Counted from the first letter of the stretch, positions 27,317-35,816 are shown. The stretch: 64,000 bases of DNA from Modestobacter marinus (GCF_011758655.1 NZ_JAAMPA010000003.1:310001-374000); one strand, 5' to 3'. Made by a program: numbers and translations. Notes: generated by a model from the letters alone, not told the origin.

Positions 27317-27947
27317 CGAGGGAACTCCAGTACAGCCAGAACCGCTGTGTGATGGCGGCGACGATGAGAAGGAACCAGGCGGTGAGCAGGACGCTGTGCC
27401 GGGTTCGCACCACCGCGACCGCGGCGTTGACCCCTGCGGGCAGCCGCGGCGCCCAGGCGGTGAGGTTGCGCAGGGTGACGGCGGTGAACAGCGGGATGGT
27501 GACCGCCCAGACGACCATGCAGTACGGGCACAGCGCCTCGATGCGGTACAGGCTGGCGAACATCAGCCAGTGCACGAACACGACGCCGGCGGTGACGCCG
27601 GCCTGGAGCGCGGCCCAGAACCACTCGGCCAGCCAGCCGCCGGCGAGCAGCGCGGCGCCGGTGGCGGCGACGACGGGGAAGCCGGCGATCCCGAGCAATG
27701 GGTTGGGGAAGCCGAAGGCGTCCGCCTGCGGGCTGGCCATGATCGAGCCGCAGCTCAGCACCGGATTGAGGCTGCAGGTCGGCACGTAGGCGGGGTCGGC
27801 CAGCAGGGCGTACTTCTCCACCGCCAGCACGAGCGCCGCCACGAAACCGAGCAGCCCGCCGACGAGCAGCCACACCGCCAGGCCGCGGCCGGCCGAGGCG
27901 GGTGCCTCGGTGGCGGCCGGCCGGTCGGCGACTGCGGTGTCACTCAT
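27309..27947 (-). CDS. Vitamin K epoxide reductase (VKOR) family protein
   Basis: 212 residues, about five membrane segments. The four key Cys are visible: the loop pair in TCSLNPVLSCG and the active-site CPYC. VKOR replaces DsbB in actinobacteria: it re-oxidises DsbA-like proteins and gives electrons to menaquinone. It overlaps the dsbA stop by 8 nt (ATGAGTGA), a strong sign that the two work together. Confidence 0.93.
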   Translation of the reverse strand: MSDTAVADRPAATEAPASAGRGLAVWLLVGGLLGFVAALVLAVEKYALLADPAYVPTCSLNPVLSCGSIMASPQADAFGFPNPLLGIAGFPVVAATGAALLAGGWLAEWFWAALQAGVTAGVVFVHWLMFASLYRIEALCPYCMVVWAVTIPLFTAVTLRNLTAWAPRLPAGVNAAVAVVRTRHSVLLTAWFLLIVAAITQRFWLYWSSLVG

Positions 27948-28581
27948 CGAGGGCGGCCTCGATGCGCTCGATGAACTCGTCGGTGGTGGTGACCTCGAGC
28001 TTCTCGCCGTTGAGGAAGAACGTCGGTGTGCCCTCCACGCCGAGCGCCAGGCCGTCGTCCCGGTCGGCCAGCACCCGCTCGAGGGTGGCCGGGTCGGCCA
28101 CGTCCTCGTCGTAGGAGGCCAGGTCCAGGCCGAGGTCGGCGGCGAAGCCGCGGAACACAGCGGCTTGGGACTCCTCCCGGTGGCTCCACTGCTCCTGGGT
28201 CTCGTACATGCGCTGGTACATCGCCTCGAACTCGCCCTGCTGGGCGGCGGCTTCGACGGCGACGGCGGCGTTCTCGGCGTTCGGGTGGCCGGGCATCGGC
28301 ATGTACCGGGCGACGAACGTCACCTGGCCGGCGTAATCCTCGCGCAGCTGCTCGACGAACGGGTACACCGACGCGCACGCCTCGCATTCGAAGTCCAGGA
28401 ACTCGACCAGGGTCACGTCGCCGGCGCCGGGTTCACCGAGGCGGTGGCTGTCCTCGCGCACCACCCGCGCGCCGCTGTCGGCGCTCGAGCCGGAATCGGA
28501 CTGCCCCAGAATGAGGACCGCGGCCACGACGGCGGCGAACGCGGCGACCAGTGCGGCCGACACCTTGAGGTTGGTGGACAC
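27940..28581 (-). CDS. DsbA-type disulfide oxidoreductase
   Basis: 213 residues from GTG 28581. One N-terminal membrane anchor/signal (about 7-27), then a DsbA thioredoxin fold with active site CEAC (FLDFECEACASVYPF), an alpha-helical insert, and the cis-Pro loop GVEGTPTFFLNG. It introduces disulfides into exported proteins; its oxidant is probably the VKOR encoded next. First gene of the minus-strand redox operon, divergent from the CadC-type regulator. Confidence 0.9.
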   Translation of the reverse strand: MSTNLKVSAALVAAFAAVVAAVLILGQSDSGSSADSGARVVREDSHRLGEPGAGDVTLVEFLDFECEACASVYPFVEQLREDYAGQVTFVARYMPMPGHPNAENAAVAVEAAAQQGEFEAMYQRMYETQEQWSHREESQAAVFRGFAADLGLDLASYDEDVADPATLERVLADRDDGLALGVEGTPTFFLNGEKLEVTTTDEFIERIEAALDE

Positions 28582-28607
28582 AGGGGCTCCCGCTCTTGCC
28601 TTCGACG

Positions 28608-28648
28608 CCAACGTGATACCAACATAACAACGTCCGTTGGGGCGTTGG
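28608..28648. promoter_or_regulatory. Operator-like nested inverted repeat between dsbA and arsR
   Basis: CCAACG (28608-28613) matches CGTTGG (28643-28648), and CCAAC (28619-28623) matches GTTGG (28636-28640), centred near 28628. The middle (ATACCAACATAACAA) is AT-rich for this genome. Its place 27 nt upstream of dsbA and 33 nt upstream of the ArsR gene suggests one site controlling both directions. Confidence 0.6.
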
Positions 28649-28680
28649 TCCTGAGATCGGGTCGAGAACGAAGGGGACCG

Positions 28681-29067
28681 ATGAGCAGCGACACCTGCGA
28701 TCTGCTGTGCCTGGATCTGCCGCATGCCGAGGCCGTCCGCGCCCAGCTGAGCGGTGAGGAGCAGGTCCGCGCGCGTGCCAACCAGGCGAAGGCCCTGGGT
28801 GACCCGACCCGGCTGCGGATCGCCTCGGCGCTCTCCCTCGGGGAGGAGCTGTGCGTGTGTGACCTGGCCTGGATCACCGAGCTGTCCCAGAACCTGGTCT
28901 CTCACCACGTGCGCATCCTGCGGACGGCGGTTCTCGCAACGTCCCGCCGCAACGGCAAGCTGGTCATGTACCGCCTCACCGAGGCCGGCACGCGGCTGCT
29001 GGCCGCCGTGGTTGGCCCCGCCCAGCCGCTGAACGCCGGCACCGCGACGGCCGAGGCGCTGTCGTGA
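28681..29067 (+). CDS. CadC-type ArsR metal-sensing repressor
   Basis: 128 residues from ATG 28681. N-terminal CDLLCLDLPHAEAV plus CVCD in the alpha3 region (GEELCVCDLAWITELS) form the Cys-rich Cd/Pb site of CadC/CmtR-like sensors. DNA reading helix: SQNLVSHHVRILRTA; wing: RRNGKLVMYRLT. It should leave DNA when cadmium, lead or a similar thiophilic metal binds. It overlaps the CDF gene by 4 nt and faces the dsbA operon, so it may control both. Confidence 0.9.
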   Translation: MSSDTCDLLCLDLPHAEAVRAQLSGEEQVRARANQAKALGDPTRLRIASALSLGEELCVCDLAWITELSQNLVSHHVRILRTAVLATSRRNGKLVMYRLTEAGTRLLAAVVGPAQPLNAGTATAEALS

Positions 29068-29771
29068 CCGCCCTGCACCCGGCTCAGCTCACCGCCGACC
29101 GGCGCGCGCTCCTGGCGCGACGTATCCGGCTGTTCGTGGCCTTGACCATCACCTGGAACGTCATCGAGGCCGCGGTCGCGCTCACCGCTGGTGCCCGGGC
29201 ATCGTCGTCGGCGCTGATCGGGTTCGGCCTGGACTCGGTCATCGAGGTGTCCTCGGCGCTGGCCGTCGCCTGGCAGTTCGCCGGCCGCGACCCCGAGGCG
29301 CGGGAGAGGGTGGCGTTGAAGGTCATCGGCGCCTCGTTCTTCGCCCTGGCGGCGTTCGTCACCGTCGACGCGCTCCGCTCCCTGCTTGGCTCCGGGGAGG
29401 CTGAGCACTCCAGCGTCGGGCTGGTGCTAGCGGCGCTGAGCCTGGCGGTCATGCCGTTCCTGTCCTACGCCCAGCGCCGCGCCGGCCGCGAACTCGGCTC
29501 GGCGTCAGCGGTCGCGGACTCCAAGCAGACGCTGATCTGCACCTACCTCTCCGCCGTCCTGCTGGTGGGGCTGGCCCTCAACAGTCTGTTCGGCTGGTCG
29601 TGGGCCGACCCGATCGCCGCCCTGGTCATCGCGGGACTGGCGCTCAAGGAAGGGCGGGAGGCCTGGCGCGGCGAGAACTGCTGCTCACCGGCCGAGGCGC
29701 TGCGCCCCGGCGCCCTGGAATCCACCGACGACGCCTGTGGCTGCAAGCCCGGCTGCGACTGCTGCAACTGA
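29064..29771 (+). CDS. Cation efflux (CDF-like) transporter with Cys-rich tail
   Basis: 235 residues. About six membrane segments; FGLDSVIEVSSALAV and AVADSKQTLICTYLSAVLLVGLALN carry the acidic residues expected in transmembrane metal sites. The C-terminus has no usual CDF cytoplasmic domain; it ends in a short Cys-rich tail (ENCCSPAE, then CGCKPGCDCC) that could bind soft metals such as Cd, Pb, Zn or Cu. Paired with the CadC-type regulator, so Cd/Pb/Zn export is likely. Confidence 0.82.
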   Translation: MTALHPAQLTADRRALLARRIRLFVALTITWNVIEAAVALTAGARASSSALIGFGLDSVIEVSSALAVAWQFAGRDPEARERVALKVIGASFFALAAFVTVDALRSLLGSGEAEHSSVGLVLAALSLAVMPFLSYAQRRAGRELGSASAVADSKQTLICTYLSAVLLVGLALNSLFGWSWADPIAALVIAGLALKEGREAWRGENCCSPAEALRPGALESTDDACGCKPGCDCCN

Positions 29772-29776
29772 GGATC

Positions 29777-30379
29777 ATGAAGACATCCGTGCCACGCATC
29801 CTCATCGTCGCCGCGGCGACGACCCTAGCCTCGCTCTTGCTCGTCCTCAGCGGTGGTACGGCACTGGCGCACACCGGGCTGCAGTCCTCGACGCCGGCGG
29901 ACGGGGAGACGCTGACCGCCGCTCCGGGCACTGTCACCCTCACGTTCTCCTCGGCGGTCACCTCGGAGTTCGCCCAGATCGCTGTCACCTCCCCGGACGG
30001 GGAGTCGGTCACCTCCGGGGAGGTGACCATCGACGGTGCGGTGGTGTCCCAGCCGGTCAGCACCCGCGGTGACGGCGCGTACATCGTCGCCTACCGAGTC
30101 GTCTCCGACGACGGTCACCCGGTCTCCGGCCAGCTCACCTTCACCCTCACCGGCACCGGCGGTGCGGCGACGGAGTCGGCGCCGGCTGAGCCGCCCCTGG
30201 TGAACACACCCGCACCCACTCCGGACACGGAGACCGCGGTGTCCCCGGCCGCCGACAGCGACACGCACAGCGACGCGGGCAGCAGCTGGGGCCTGTTGGT
30301 GCTCCTCGCCGCGGCGGCAGTGGTGCTCGTGGCCGGGACGTGGCTGGCGTTGCGCCGTCGCAGCTCCACCGGTGGCTGA
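29777..30379 (+). CDS. copC: CopC-type copper-binding protein
   Basis: 200 residues, ATG 29777. Signal peptide ends ALA, and the mature protein starts HTGLQSSTPADG, so an N-terminal His can bind Cu(II). DDGHPVSG gives the other Asp/His ligands of CopC. A Thr/Pro linker and C-terminal membrane anchor (about 172-192) tether it outside the membrane. It overlaps copD by 8 nt. It delivers or buffers copper with CopD. Confidence 0.9.
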   Translation: MKTSVPRILIVAAATTLASLLLVLSGGTALAHTGLQSSTPADGETLTAAPGTVTLTFSSAVTSEFAQIAVTSPDGESVTSGEVTIDGAVVSQPVSTRGDGAYIVAYRVVSDDGHPVSGQLTFTLTGTGGAATESAPAEPPLVNTPAPTPDTETAVSPAADSDTHSDAGSSWGLLVLLAAAAVVLVAGTWLALRRRSSTGG

Positions 30380-31466
30380 AGCACCGGTCGACAGCGCGCC
30401 GACGCCGGCGAGGGTGCGCCGAGGCCTCCTCGTGCTCGCCTCGACGTTGGCGGCCCTCGTGGTCTGCCTGCTCACGCTGTGGGCCGGCGGCGCCGCTGAC
30501 GTTGTCTCGGTGCCGGGCATCCCGGCCCCGCCGCCCGTTATCGCCTGGCTGGTGCCCGCTCTGCGGCTGATCGCCGACGCGGCCGCCGTGCTGACGGTGG
30601 GCTGCCTGTTCGGAGCCGTGGTTCTGGTGCCCGGTGACACGGTGCTCAGCACGGCCGGCTACCGGTGGGTGCGCCTGGCCGGCTGGGGCGCAGTGGCCTG
30701 GGCGCTGGCCTCGCTGGCCTCGCTGCCGGTGCTGCTGGCCGACTTCCTGGGCACGGGGTTCTCGGCGGTCTCCCTGCGCGGCGTCTGGAGCTTCGTCGAG
30801 AGCGTCGAGCAGGGCCGCAATCTCGTGATCGTTGCCGCCCTCGCCGCTTTGGTGGCGGCCTTCGCCCGAACCGTCCTGCACCCGGCCGGGGCGCGGGTGC
30901 TGCTCCTCATCGCCCTGGCCGCGACCATTCCGCCGGCCTTCACCTCCCACTCCGCCGACGAAGCCGACCACAACCTCGCCGTCACCGCCGTCGCACTGCA
31001 CGTGCTCGGCGTCGTGCTGTGGGCCGGTGGCCTGCTGGCGCTGATGCTCGCCGCTCGGCTCGCCGGCCCGGGGCGCGTCACCGCGGTCGAGCGGTTCAGC
31101 CGCCTCGCCCTACCGCTGGCGGTGGTCGTCGCCGGCAGCGGTGCAGTCACCGCCTACACGCGGTTCTCCAGCCCCTATCAGCTGGTCGGCACCGGCTACG
31201 GGGTCGTGCTGTTGGCGAAGGTCGCGGCCTTCGTGGGACTGCTGGGGCTCGCCGCCTGGCACCGCCGCCGAACACTTCCGGCACTGCGGGCCGAGCGGCC
31301 GGCTGCCTTTCTTCGGCTGGCCGGCGCTGAGGTGATCCTCTTCGCCGCCACCATCGGACTTGCCGTAGGTCTGGCTCGCACCCCCACGCCGCCGCCCGTG
31401 CTGGACACTGATGCAGCCGCAGCGGAGCAGGCGCTCCTTCCTGCCATCAGCACGGCCGCCACCTGA
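30372..31466 (+). CDS. copD: CopD-type copper import/tolerance membrane protein
   Basis: 364 residues, GTG 30372, about eight membrane segments. The CopD domain is marked by SHSADEADHNLAVTAVALHVLG with its His residues, and VLLAKVAAFVGLLGLAAWHRR. It probably moves copper across the membrane together with CopC. Last gene of the arsR-CDF-copC-copD group. Confidence 0.88.
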   Translation: MAEAPVDSAPTPARVRRGLLVLASTLAALVVCLLTLWAGGAADVVSVPGIPAPPPVIAWLVPALRLIADAAAVLTVGCLFGAVVLVPGDTVLSTAGYRWVRLAGWGAVAWALASLASLPVLLADFLGTGFSAVSLRGVWSFVESVEQGRNLVIVAALAALVAAFARTVLHPAGARVLLLIALAATIPPAFTSHSADEADHNLAVTAVALHVLGVVLWAGGLLALMLAARLAGPGRVTAVERFSRLALPLAVVVAGSGAVTAYTRFSSPYQLVGTGYGVVLLAKVAAFVGLLGLAAWHRRRTLPALRAERPAAFLRLAGAEVILFAATIGLAVGLARTPTPPPVLDTDAAAAEQALLPAISTAAT

Positions 31467-31521
31467 TCTCAGGGTCCGGGACTCCGGCGTAGGTCCTCCG
31501 GGGTGTGGAGCGGAACGACAG

Positions 31522-31548
31522 TTGATCTTTGACGCTTGGCGCTATCAT
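31522..31548 (+). promoter_or_regulatory. Putative promoter of the second arsR operon
   Basis: TTGATC (31522-31527) and TATCAT (31543-31548) with a 15-nt spacer, ending 12 nt before the ATG at 31561. The segment is AT-rich compared with its surroundings. Confidence 0.4.
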
Positions 31549-31560
31549 CGTCTCCACGCG

Positions 31561-31959
31561 ATGAATGGAGCCGGCGCTGTGCCAATGACGACGAACACGG
31601 AGACGACCGCGCCGCCGGTCGATGAGGCTGCTGCGCTGTCGACGGCTGCGTCCCTGTTCCGCAGTTTGGGTGACCCGATGCGGCTGGCGATCGTCCGCCA
31701 CCTGATGCTGGGCCCGCACCGGGTCGTGGACCTCACTCGGCATCTGGACGGTCCGGCGCAGAGCTCGGTGTCCGCGGCGCTGGCCTGCCTGCGGGACTGC
31801 GGCCTGGCCGAGAGCAAGCCGCAGGGCCGTGCGTCGCTGTGGTCGCTGAGCACCCAGCCGGAGCTGCTCTCGCTGCTCGCCTCGGCGGAGAAGCTGCTGG
31901 CCGCGACCGGTGACCAGGTCGCGCTCTGCCCGGTGTACGGAACGGGGGCCGCGTCGTGA
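31561..31959 (+). CDS. ArsR family metalloregulator (NmtR/KmtR-like)
   Basis: 132 residues from ATG 31561 (an ATG at 31585 is an alternative). Winged helix: FRSLGDPMRLAIVRHLMLGPHRVVDLT, then QSSVSAALACLRDCGL and the wing KPQGRASLWSLS. The C-terminus is short with one Cys (VALCPVYG). It is a close relative of the regulator at 33622 in the same island. It overlaps the next gene by 4 nt. Confidence 0.85.
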   Translation: MNGAGAVPMTTNTETTAPPVDEAAALSTAASLFRSLGDPMRLAIVRHLMLGPHRVVDLTRHLDGPAQSSVSAALACLRDCGLAESKPQGRASLWSLSTQPELLSLLASAEKLLAATGDQVALCPVYGTGAAS

Positions 31960-32573
31960 CCGTCGCCGCGCTCGTCCTCTACGTCATCGCCCTCGTTGTG
32001 CTGTTCGGTGTGCGGTCCTGGGTCCAGTTGCGCCGCACCGGGTCGACCGGGTTCGTCGGCATCTCCGGTTCTCCGGCAGACGCCGGCTGGTGGGGCGGGG
32101 TGCTGTTCGCCGTCGCGATGGTGCTGGGCCTGGTCGGCCCGCTGCTGGCCGTCGCCGACGTCGTGACCGCCGACCCGCCGCTGGGCGTCCGGGCCGCCGG
32201 CCTCTTGCTGGCGCTGGGCGGGTTCGCCGCGACGCTGGCCGCGCAGACCGGCATGGGCGCCTCGTGGCGGATCGGCGTCGACCCGGCCGAGCGAACCGAC
32301 CTGGTCACCGGCGGCGTGTTCGCGCATGTCCGGAACCCGATCTTCACCGCGATGGTCGCCGCCCAGGCCGGGGTGGTGCTCATGGTGCCCACCTGGATCA
32401 GCGTGCTGGCGCTGGTCGCACTTGTGGCCGCCGTTCAGCTGCAAGTCCGGGTCGTCGAAGAGCCATACCTCCGCAGCGCGCACGGCAGGGCGTACGCCAC
32501 CTACGCCTCGCAGGCCGGCCGGTTCGTGCCCGGCATCGGCCGCCTCTCCGCTACTCAGGAAGTGCCGCGATGA
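31956..32573 (+). CDS. Isoprenylcysteine carboxyl methyltransferase (ICMT)-like membrane protein
   Basis: 205 residues, five membrane segments. The C-terminal ICMT/PEMT-type signature is present: TGGVFAHVRNPIFTAM and VVEEPYLRSAHGRAYATYAS. Bacterial members methylate unknown acceptors; substrates in metal operons are not established. Overlaps with both neighbours (4 nt each) place it in one operon with an ArsR regulator and a CDF transporter. Confidence 0.82.
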   Translation: MTVAALVLYVIALVVLFGVRSWVQLRRTGSTGFVGISGSPADAGWWGGVLFAVAMVLGLVGPLLAVADVVTADPPLGVRAAGLLLALGGFAATLAAQTGMGASWRIGVDPAERTDLVTGGVFAHVRNPIFTAMVAAQAGVVLMVPTWISVLALVALVAAVQLQVRVVEEPYLRSAHGRAYATYASQAGRFVPGIGRLSATQEVPR

Positions 32574-33508
32574 GCGGCGGACACGACCACGCGCACGGTC
32601 ACCACGGTGCGGAGGGCAACCGCCGGCGACTGGCGGTCGTGCTCGCGCTGACCGCCTCGGTGCTCGTCGTCCAGGTCGTTGGCGCGCTGCTGTCGGGCTC
32701 TTTGGCGCTGCTGGCCGACGCCGCGCACGCCGGCACCGACGCCGCCGGCCTGTTCATCGCACTTGTCGCGGCCACGCTGGCGCTGCGTCCGCCGACCGCT
32801 CAGCGCACCTGGGGCTACCGGCGGGCCGAGGTGCTCGGCGCGACGCTGCAGGCGGCGGTGTTGCTGGCCGTGGGTGTGCTGGTCACCGTCGAGGCGGTCG
32901 GCCGCCTGCTCGAGCCGGCGACGGCAGAGGTGGCGGCCACGCCGGTGCTGGTTTTCGGCGGCATCGGCCTGGCCGCCAACGCGCTCGGCATCTGGGTGCT
33001 CATTCGCGGCGGTGCGCGCGACGGGAACGTCAACATGCGCGCGGCGCTGCTGGAGGTCATGAACGACGCGCTCGGCTCGGTTATGGTGCTGGTCGCCGCC
33101 GTGGTCATCGCAGTCACGGGCTGGCAGCAGGCTGATGCGGTGGCCTCGCTGCTCATCGCCGCGCTCATCGTTCCCCGCACGCTGAAGCTGCTGCGCGAGA
33201 CCGTGGCGGTTCTGCTGGAGAGCACCCCGCCGGGGCTGGACCTCGACGATGTCCGCCGCCACCTCCTGGCCTTGCCGCACGTGCTGGAGGTGCACGACCT
33301 GCATGCTTCGCAGATCACCAGCGGCCTGCCGGTGCTGACCGCCCACGTCGTGGTCGAGGACCGGTGCTTCTTCGATGGTCACGCGCCACAGGTGCTCGAC
33401 CAGCTGCAGGCCTGCCTAGCCGAGCACTTCCCGGTCAGCGTCGAGCACAGCACGTTCCAGCTGGAGATGGTCGCCCACACCGGCCACGAGCTGGCTGCCC
33501 ACTCCTGA
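32570..33508 (+). CDS. CDF family cation efflux protein (CzcD-like)
   Basis: 312 residues, six membrane segments and a C-terminal cytoplasmic domain (about 205-312). The His-rich N-terminus is GGHDHAHGHHG. Transmembrane site 1 is normal for CzcD (LADAAHAGTDAAG, His and Asp). In site 2 the usual H-x3-D is E-x3-D (LLEVMNDALGS). The change could alter metal choice from zinc. Regulated probably by the ArsR at 31561. Confidence 0.88.
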   Translation: MSGGHDHAHGHHGAEGNRRRLAVVLALTASVLVVQVVGALLSGSLALLADAAHAGTDAAGLFIALVAATLALRPPTAQRTWGYRRAEVLGATLQAAVLLAVGVLVTVEAVGRLLEPATAEVAATPVLVFGGIGLAANALGIWVLIRGGARDGNVNMRAALLEVMNDALGSVMVLVAAVVIAVTGWQQADAVASLLIAALIVPRTLKLLRETVAVLLESTPPGLDLDDVRRHLLALPHVLEVHDLHASQITSGLPVLTAHVVVEDRCFFDGHAPQVLDQLQACLAEHFPVSVEHSTFQLEMVAHTGHELAAHS

Positions 33509-33621
33509 CCCGGCAGGGCGAGCGCCGATCCGCGGCCCCCGCCGCCTGCTGTCCCGCGGCGTCTGGTCGACGGCACTCGACCTTCTCCGTCACGGTGTTG
33601 CGGTCCGGCTGCCTGAGCCGC

Positions 33622-34023
33622 TCAGCAGGTGTCTGCGGCTGCTCGGGCAGCCGCACCGTGGGTGGGGCACAGGTCGACAATGTCCCCGGTCTCTGCCAGC
33701 AGCCCTTCGGCCGCGGCGAGCAGTGCCATGAGCCGCGGCCCGGCCGAGAGGGAGAACAGCGACGCCCGGCCCTGCGGGCGCGAGTTGACCAGTCCGCAGT
33801 CGCGCAGGCACGCAAGGTGCGCCGACACCGTCGACTGGGCCAAGCCCAGGCGCGTCGTCAGGTCCACCACACGCTGCTCGCCGGCTGCCAGGTGGCGCAG
33901 GATCGCCAACCGGGTCGGGTCGGACAGGCTGTGGAACAGCGATGCCGCAGGAGAGAGGGCGGCGGTCTCGCTACCGGCCGACGCCATCGCGGCCGGGGCG
34001 TTCCGCTGCGCTTTCATCGCCAC
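33622..34023 (-). CDS. ArsR family metalloregulator
   Basis: 133 residues from GTG 34023, preferred over ATG 34017 because TAGCAT ends 6 nt upstream (leaderless pattern). Winged helix: FHSLSDPTRLAILRHLAAGEQRVVDLT, then QSTVSAHLACLRDCGLV and the wing RPQGRASLFSLS. It is a paralogue of the regulator at 31561. It is convergent with the CDF gene; a target is not obvious. Confidence 0.85.
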   Translation of the reverse strand: MAMKAQRNAPAAMASAGSETAALSPAASLFHSLSDPTRLAILRHLAAGEQRVVDLTTRLGLAQSTVSAHLACLRDCGLVNSRPQGRASLFSLSAGPRLMALLAAAEGLLAETGDIVDLCPTHGAAARAAADTC

Positions 34024-34210
34024 GCAACGATGCTAGGTGGTGGCCGGGACCTGGGCAACAGGCAGGTCGGTTCACAGTGCCCGGCGCCGCGCGGTGGACG
34101 TGCCGCCCCGGCCGGAGCCGGGCAATGTTGAGCAGCAGCTGCCGGGCGTGCCGGCTGCGGCTGCACTGCTGAACGAGGCGGGCGGGTGCCGTCCGGCGAA
34201 GGACAGTCGC

Positions 34211-34840
34211 TCAGGCTGGCGCGTGAGCCGCCCGGTCGGCGACGCCGAGCAGGTAGTGCCCCCGGATGCGGGTGAGCCACCGACTGCCGACGGCGAGTCC
34301 CTGGCGCTCGAGCTCGGCGACGAACTCGGCCGCGGTGAACCGGTTGTGCGTGGGGTGCTCGAACAGCCAGCGGTAGCCCCGGGTGGCCAGTGCGTCGGCA
34401 GTGACCTCGTCGAAGTAGAAGCGACCTCCGGGGCGGAGCACGCGAGCGATCTCACCCACGGCTGCCTGCCAGTCCTCGACGTGATGCAGGATCGCGAAGT
34501 CGAAGACCGCGTCGTAGCCGCCGTCGGGGGCGTCCAGCACCCGCCGCAGATCCGTGACGTCGCCGGTGCTGAGGCGGACCCGGCCGCCGTAGGGTGCCAG
34601 CCGCCGGGTGGCCCGCGCCACCATCTGCGGGTCCAGGTCGATGGCATCCACCCGCTCGGCACCGAACTGTTCCAGAATCAGCCCCGTGCCGTAGCCGGCT
34701 CCGCAGCCCAGCTCCAGAGCGCGCGACCCGGGCGGGAGCTTGCCCCCGAGCCGCAGTAATGCGGGTGTCTCGTACCAGCGCTGCAGCCCTCGCCGGGGAC
34801 CACTGTCCACCACCATCGTCTCGATCCGGTTCATCAGCAC
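34211..34840 (-). CDS. Class I SAM-dependent methyltransferase
   Basis: 209 residues. GTG 34840 has GGAGG at 7-nt spacing and is preferred to ATG 34834. SAM motif I is LELGCGAGYGTG; acidic loop DAIDLDPQMV; then DFAILHHVEDW and VLRPGGRFYFDEV. It belongs to the Methyltransf_11/25 group. The substrate is unknown; its place among metal genes could mean arsenic- or metalloid-type methylation, but the Cys residues of ArsM are absent. Confidence 0.8.
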   Translation of the reverse strand: MLMNRIETMVVDSGPRRGLQRWYETPALLRLGGKLPPGSRALELGCGAGYGTGLILEQFGAERVDAIDLDPQMVARATRRLAPYGGRVRLSTGDVTDLRRVLDAPDGGYDAVFDFAILHHVEDWQAAVGEIARVLRPGGRFYFDEVTADALATRGYRWLFEHPTHNRFTAAEFVAELERQGLAVGSRWLTRIRGHYLLGVADRAAHAPA

Positions 34841-35129
34841 GCCACAGCCTCCATCGGTCGAACTCGCTAGTATCGGTTATTGACGATGAAAGCTTCGAGT
34901 TCGGCCTTATCCAGGGCCAGGGCTCCGTGCCGCCATCGAGCAGCACGGGACGGTGCAGGCGCAGCAGCGGCACCTGTCGGGCGGCCCGCGCATGCTGTTA
35001 ACATCGTCCAACGCCGATGCCATAGGCGAACAGCGATCCCGATCGTGCACCCCGAGGTACCCGATCACACCGGCCGACGGCCGGACCGGCCCGCCTTGGC
35101 GGGGCTGGCCACTTTCCTGAAAGGGCGTC
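34841..35129. promoter_or_regulatory. Regulatory gap upstream of cadD
   Basis: 289 bp without a convincing gene. TATCGGTTATTGACGATGAA (34871-34890) and CATCGTCCAACGCCGATG (35002-35019, CATCG/CGATG ends) are AT-richer or dyad-like segments of the type bound by ArsR proteins. A short frame from ATG 34885 has no visible family and is not called. Confidence 0.35.
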
Positions 35130-35735
35130 ATGGAACTCGCGACCTGGACCGCGCAGGCCATCGGCCTGTTCGTGGCCACCAACATCGACGACATCATCGT
35201 GCTGTCGCTGTTCTACGCCCGCGGCGCCGGCCAGTCAGGCACCACCGCGCGCATCCTCGCCGGCCAGTACCTCGGTTTCGGCGCCATCCTGGCCGCGGCG
35301 GTGCTGGTCGCCCTGGGAGCGCGGAGCTTCCTGCCCGAGGACGCCATTCCGTACTTCGGGCTCATCCCGCTGGCTTTGGGCTTGCTCGCGGCGTGGCGAG
35401 CCTGGCGTAGCGACGACGACGATGACGACGACGAGGACAAGGTCGCCGGCAAGTCGGTGGCCGCGCTGACCGTCGCCGCGGTCACCTTCGCCAACGGCGG
35501 AGACAACATCGGCGTGTACGTACCGGTGTTCGCCACCATCGGTACCGCCGGCATTGTCGCCTACTGCGTCGTCTTCCTGGCCCTGGTCGCCGTGCTGGTC
35601 GTCGCGGCACGGTTCGTCGCCACTCGAAAGGCGATCGCTGAGTTCCTCGAGCGGTGGGAGGACGTGCTGTTCCCGCTGGTCCTCATCGGCCTCGGTGTCG
35701 TCATTCTTGTCGAGGGTGGGGCCTTCGGGCTCTAG
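35130..35735 (+). CDS. cadD: CadD family cadmium resistance membrane protein
   Basis: 201 residues, five to six membrane segments. The family start FVATNIDDIIVLSLFYARG and the later VAAVTFANGGDNIGVYVPVF are intact and carry the acidic residues thought to bind the metal. A run of nine acidic residues (DDDDDDDED, about 94-103) forms the central cytoplasmic loop. CadD proteins give cadmium tolerance, probably by export. Its regulator may be one of the ArsR proteins upstream. Confidence 0.88.
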   Translation: MELATWTAQAIGLFVATNIDDIIVLSLFYARGAGQSGTTARILAGQYLGFGAILAAAVLVALGARSFLPEDAIPYFGLIPLALGLLAAWRAWRSDDDDDDDEDKVAGKSVAALTVAAVTFANGGDNIGVYVPVFATIGTAGIVAYCVVFLALVAVLVVAARFVATRKAIAEFLERWEDVLFPLVLIGLGVVILVEGGAFGL

Positions 35736-35816
35736 CAACGACGCGGCACAGGCGCGGAGGACGCCTTGCATCCGGGGATGTGGAGACAGGCCCACTATCC
35801 ACAGACCGCCGGAGAA

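Noticed and set aside
34885-35000. Short plus-strand frame before cadD
   Set aside because: Ala/Arg-rich, no Shine-Dalgarno sequence and no family; treated as regulatory gap.
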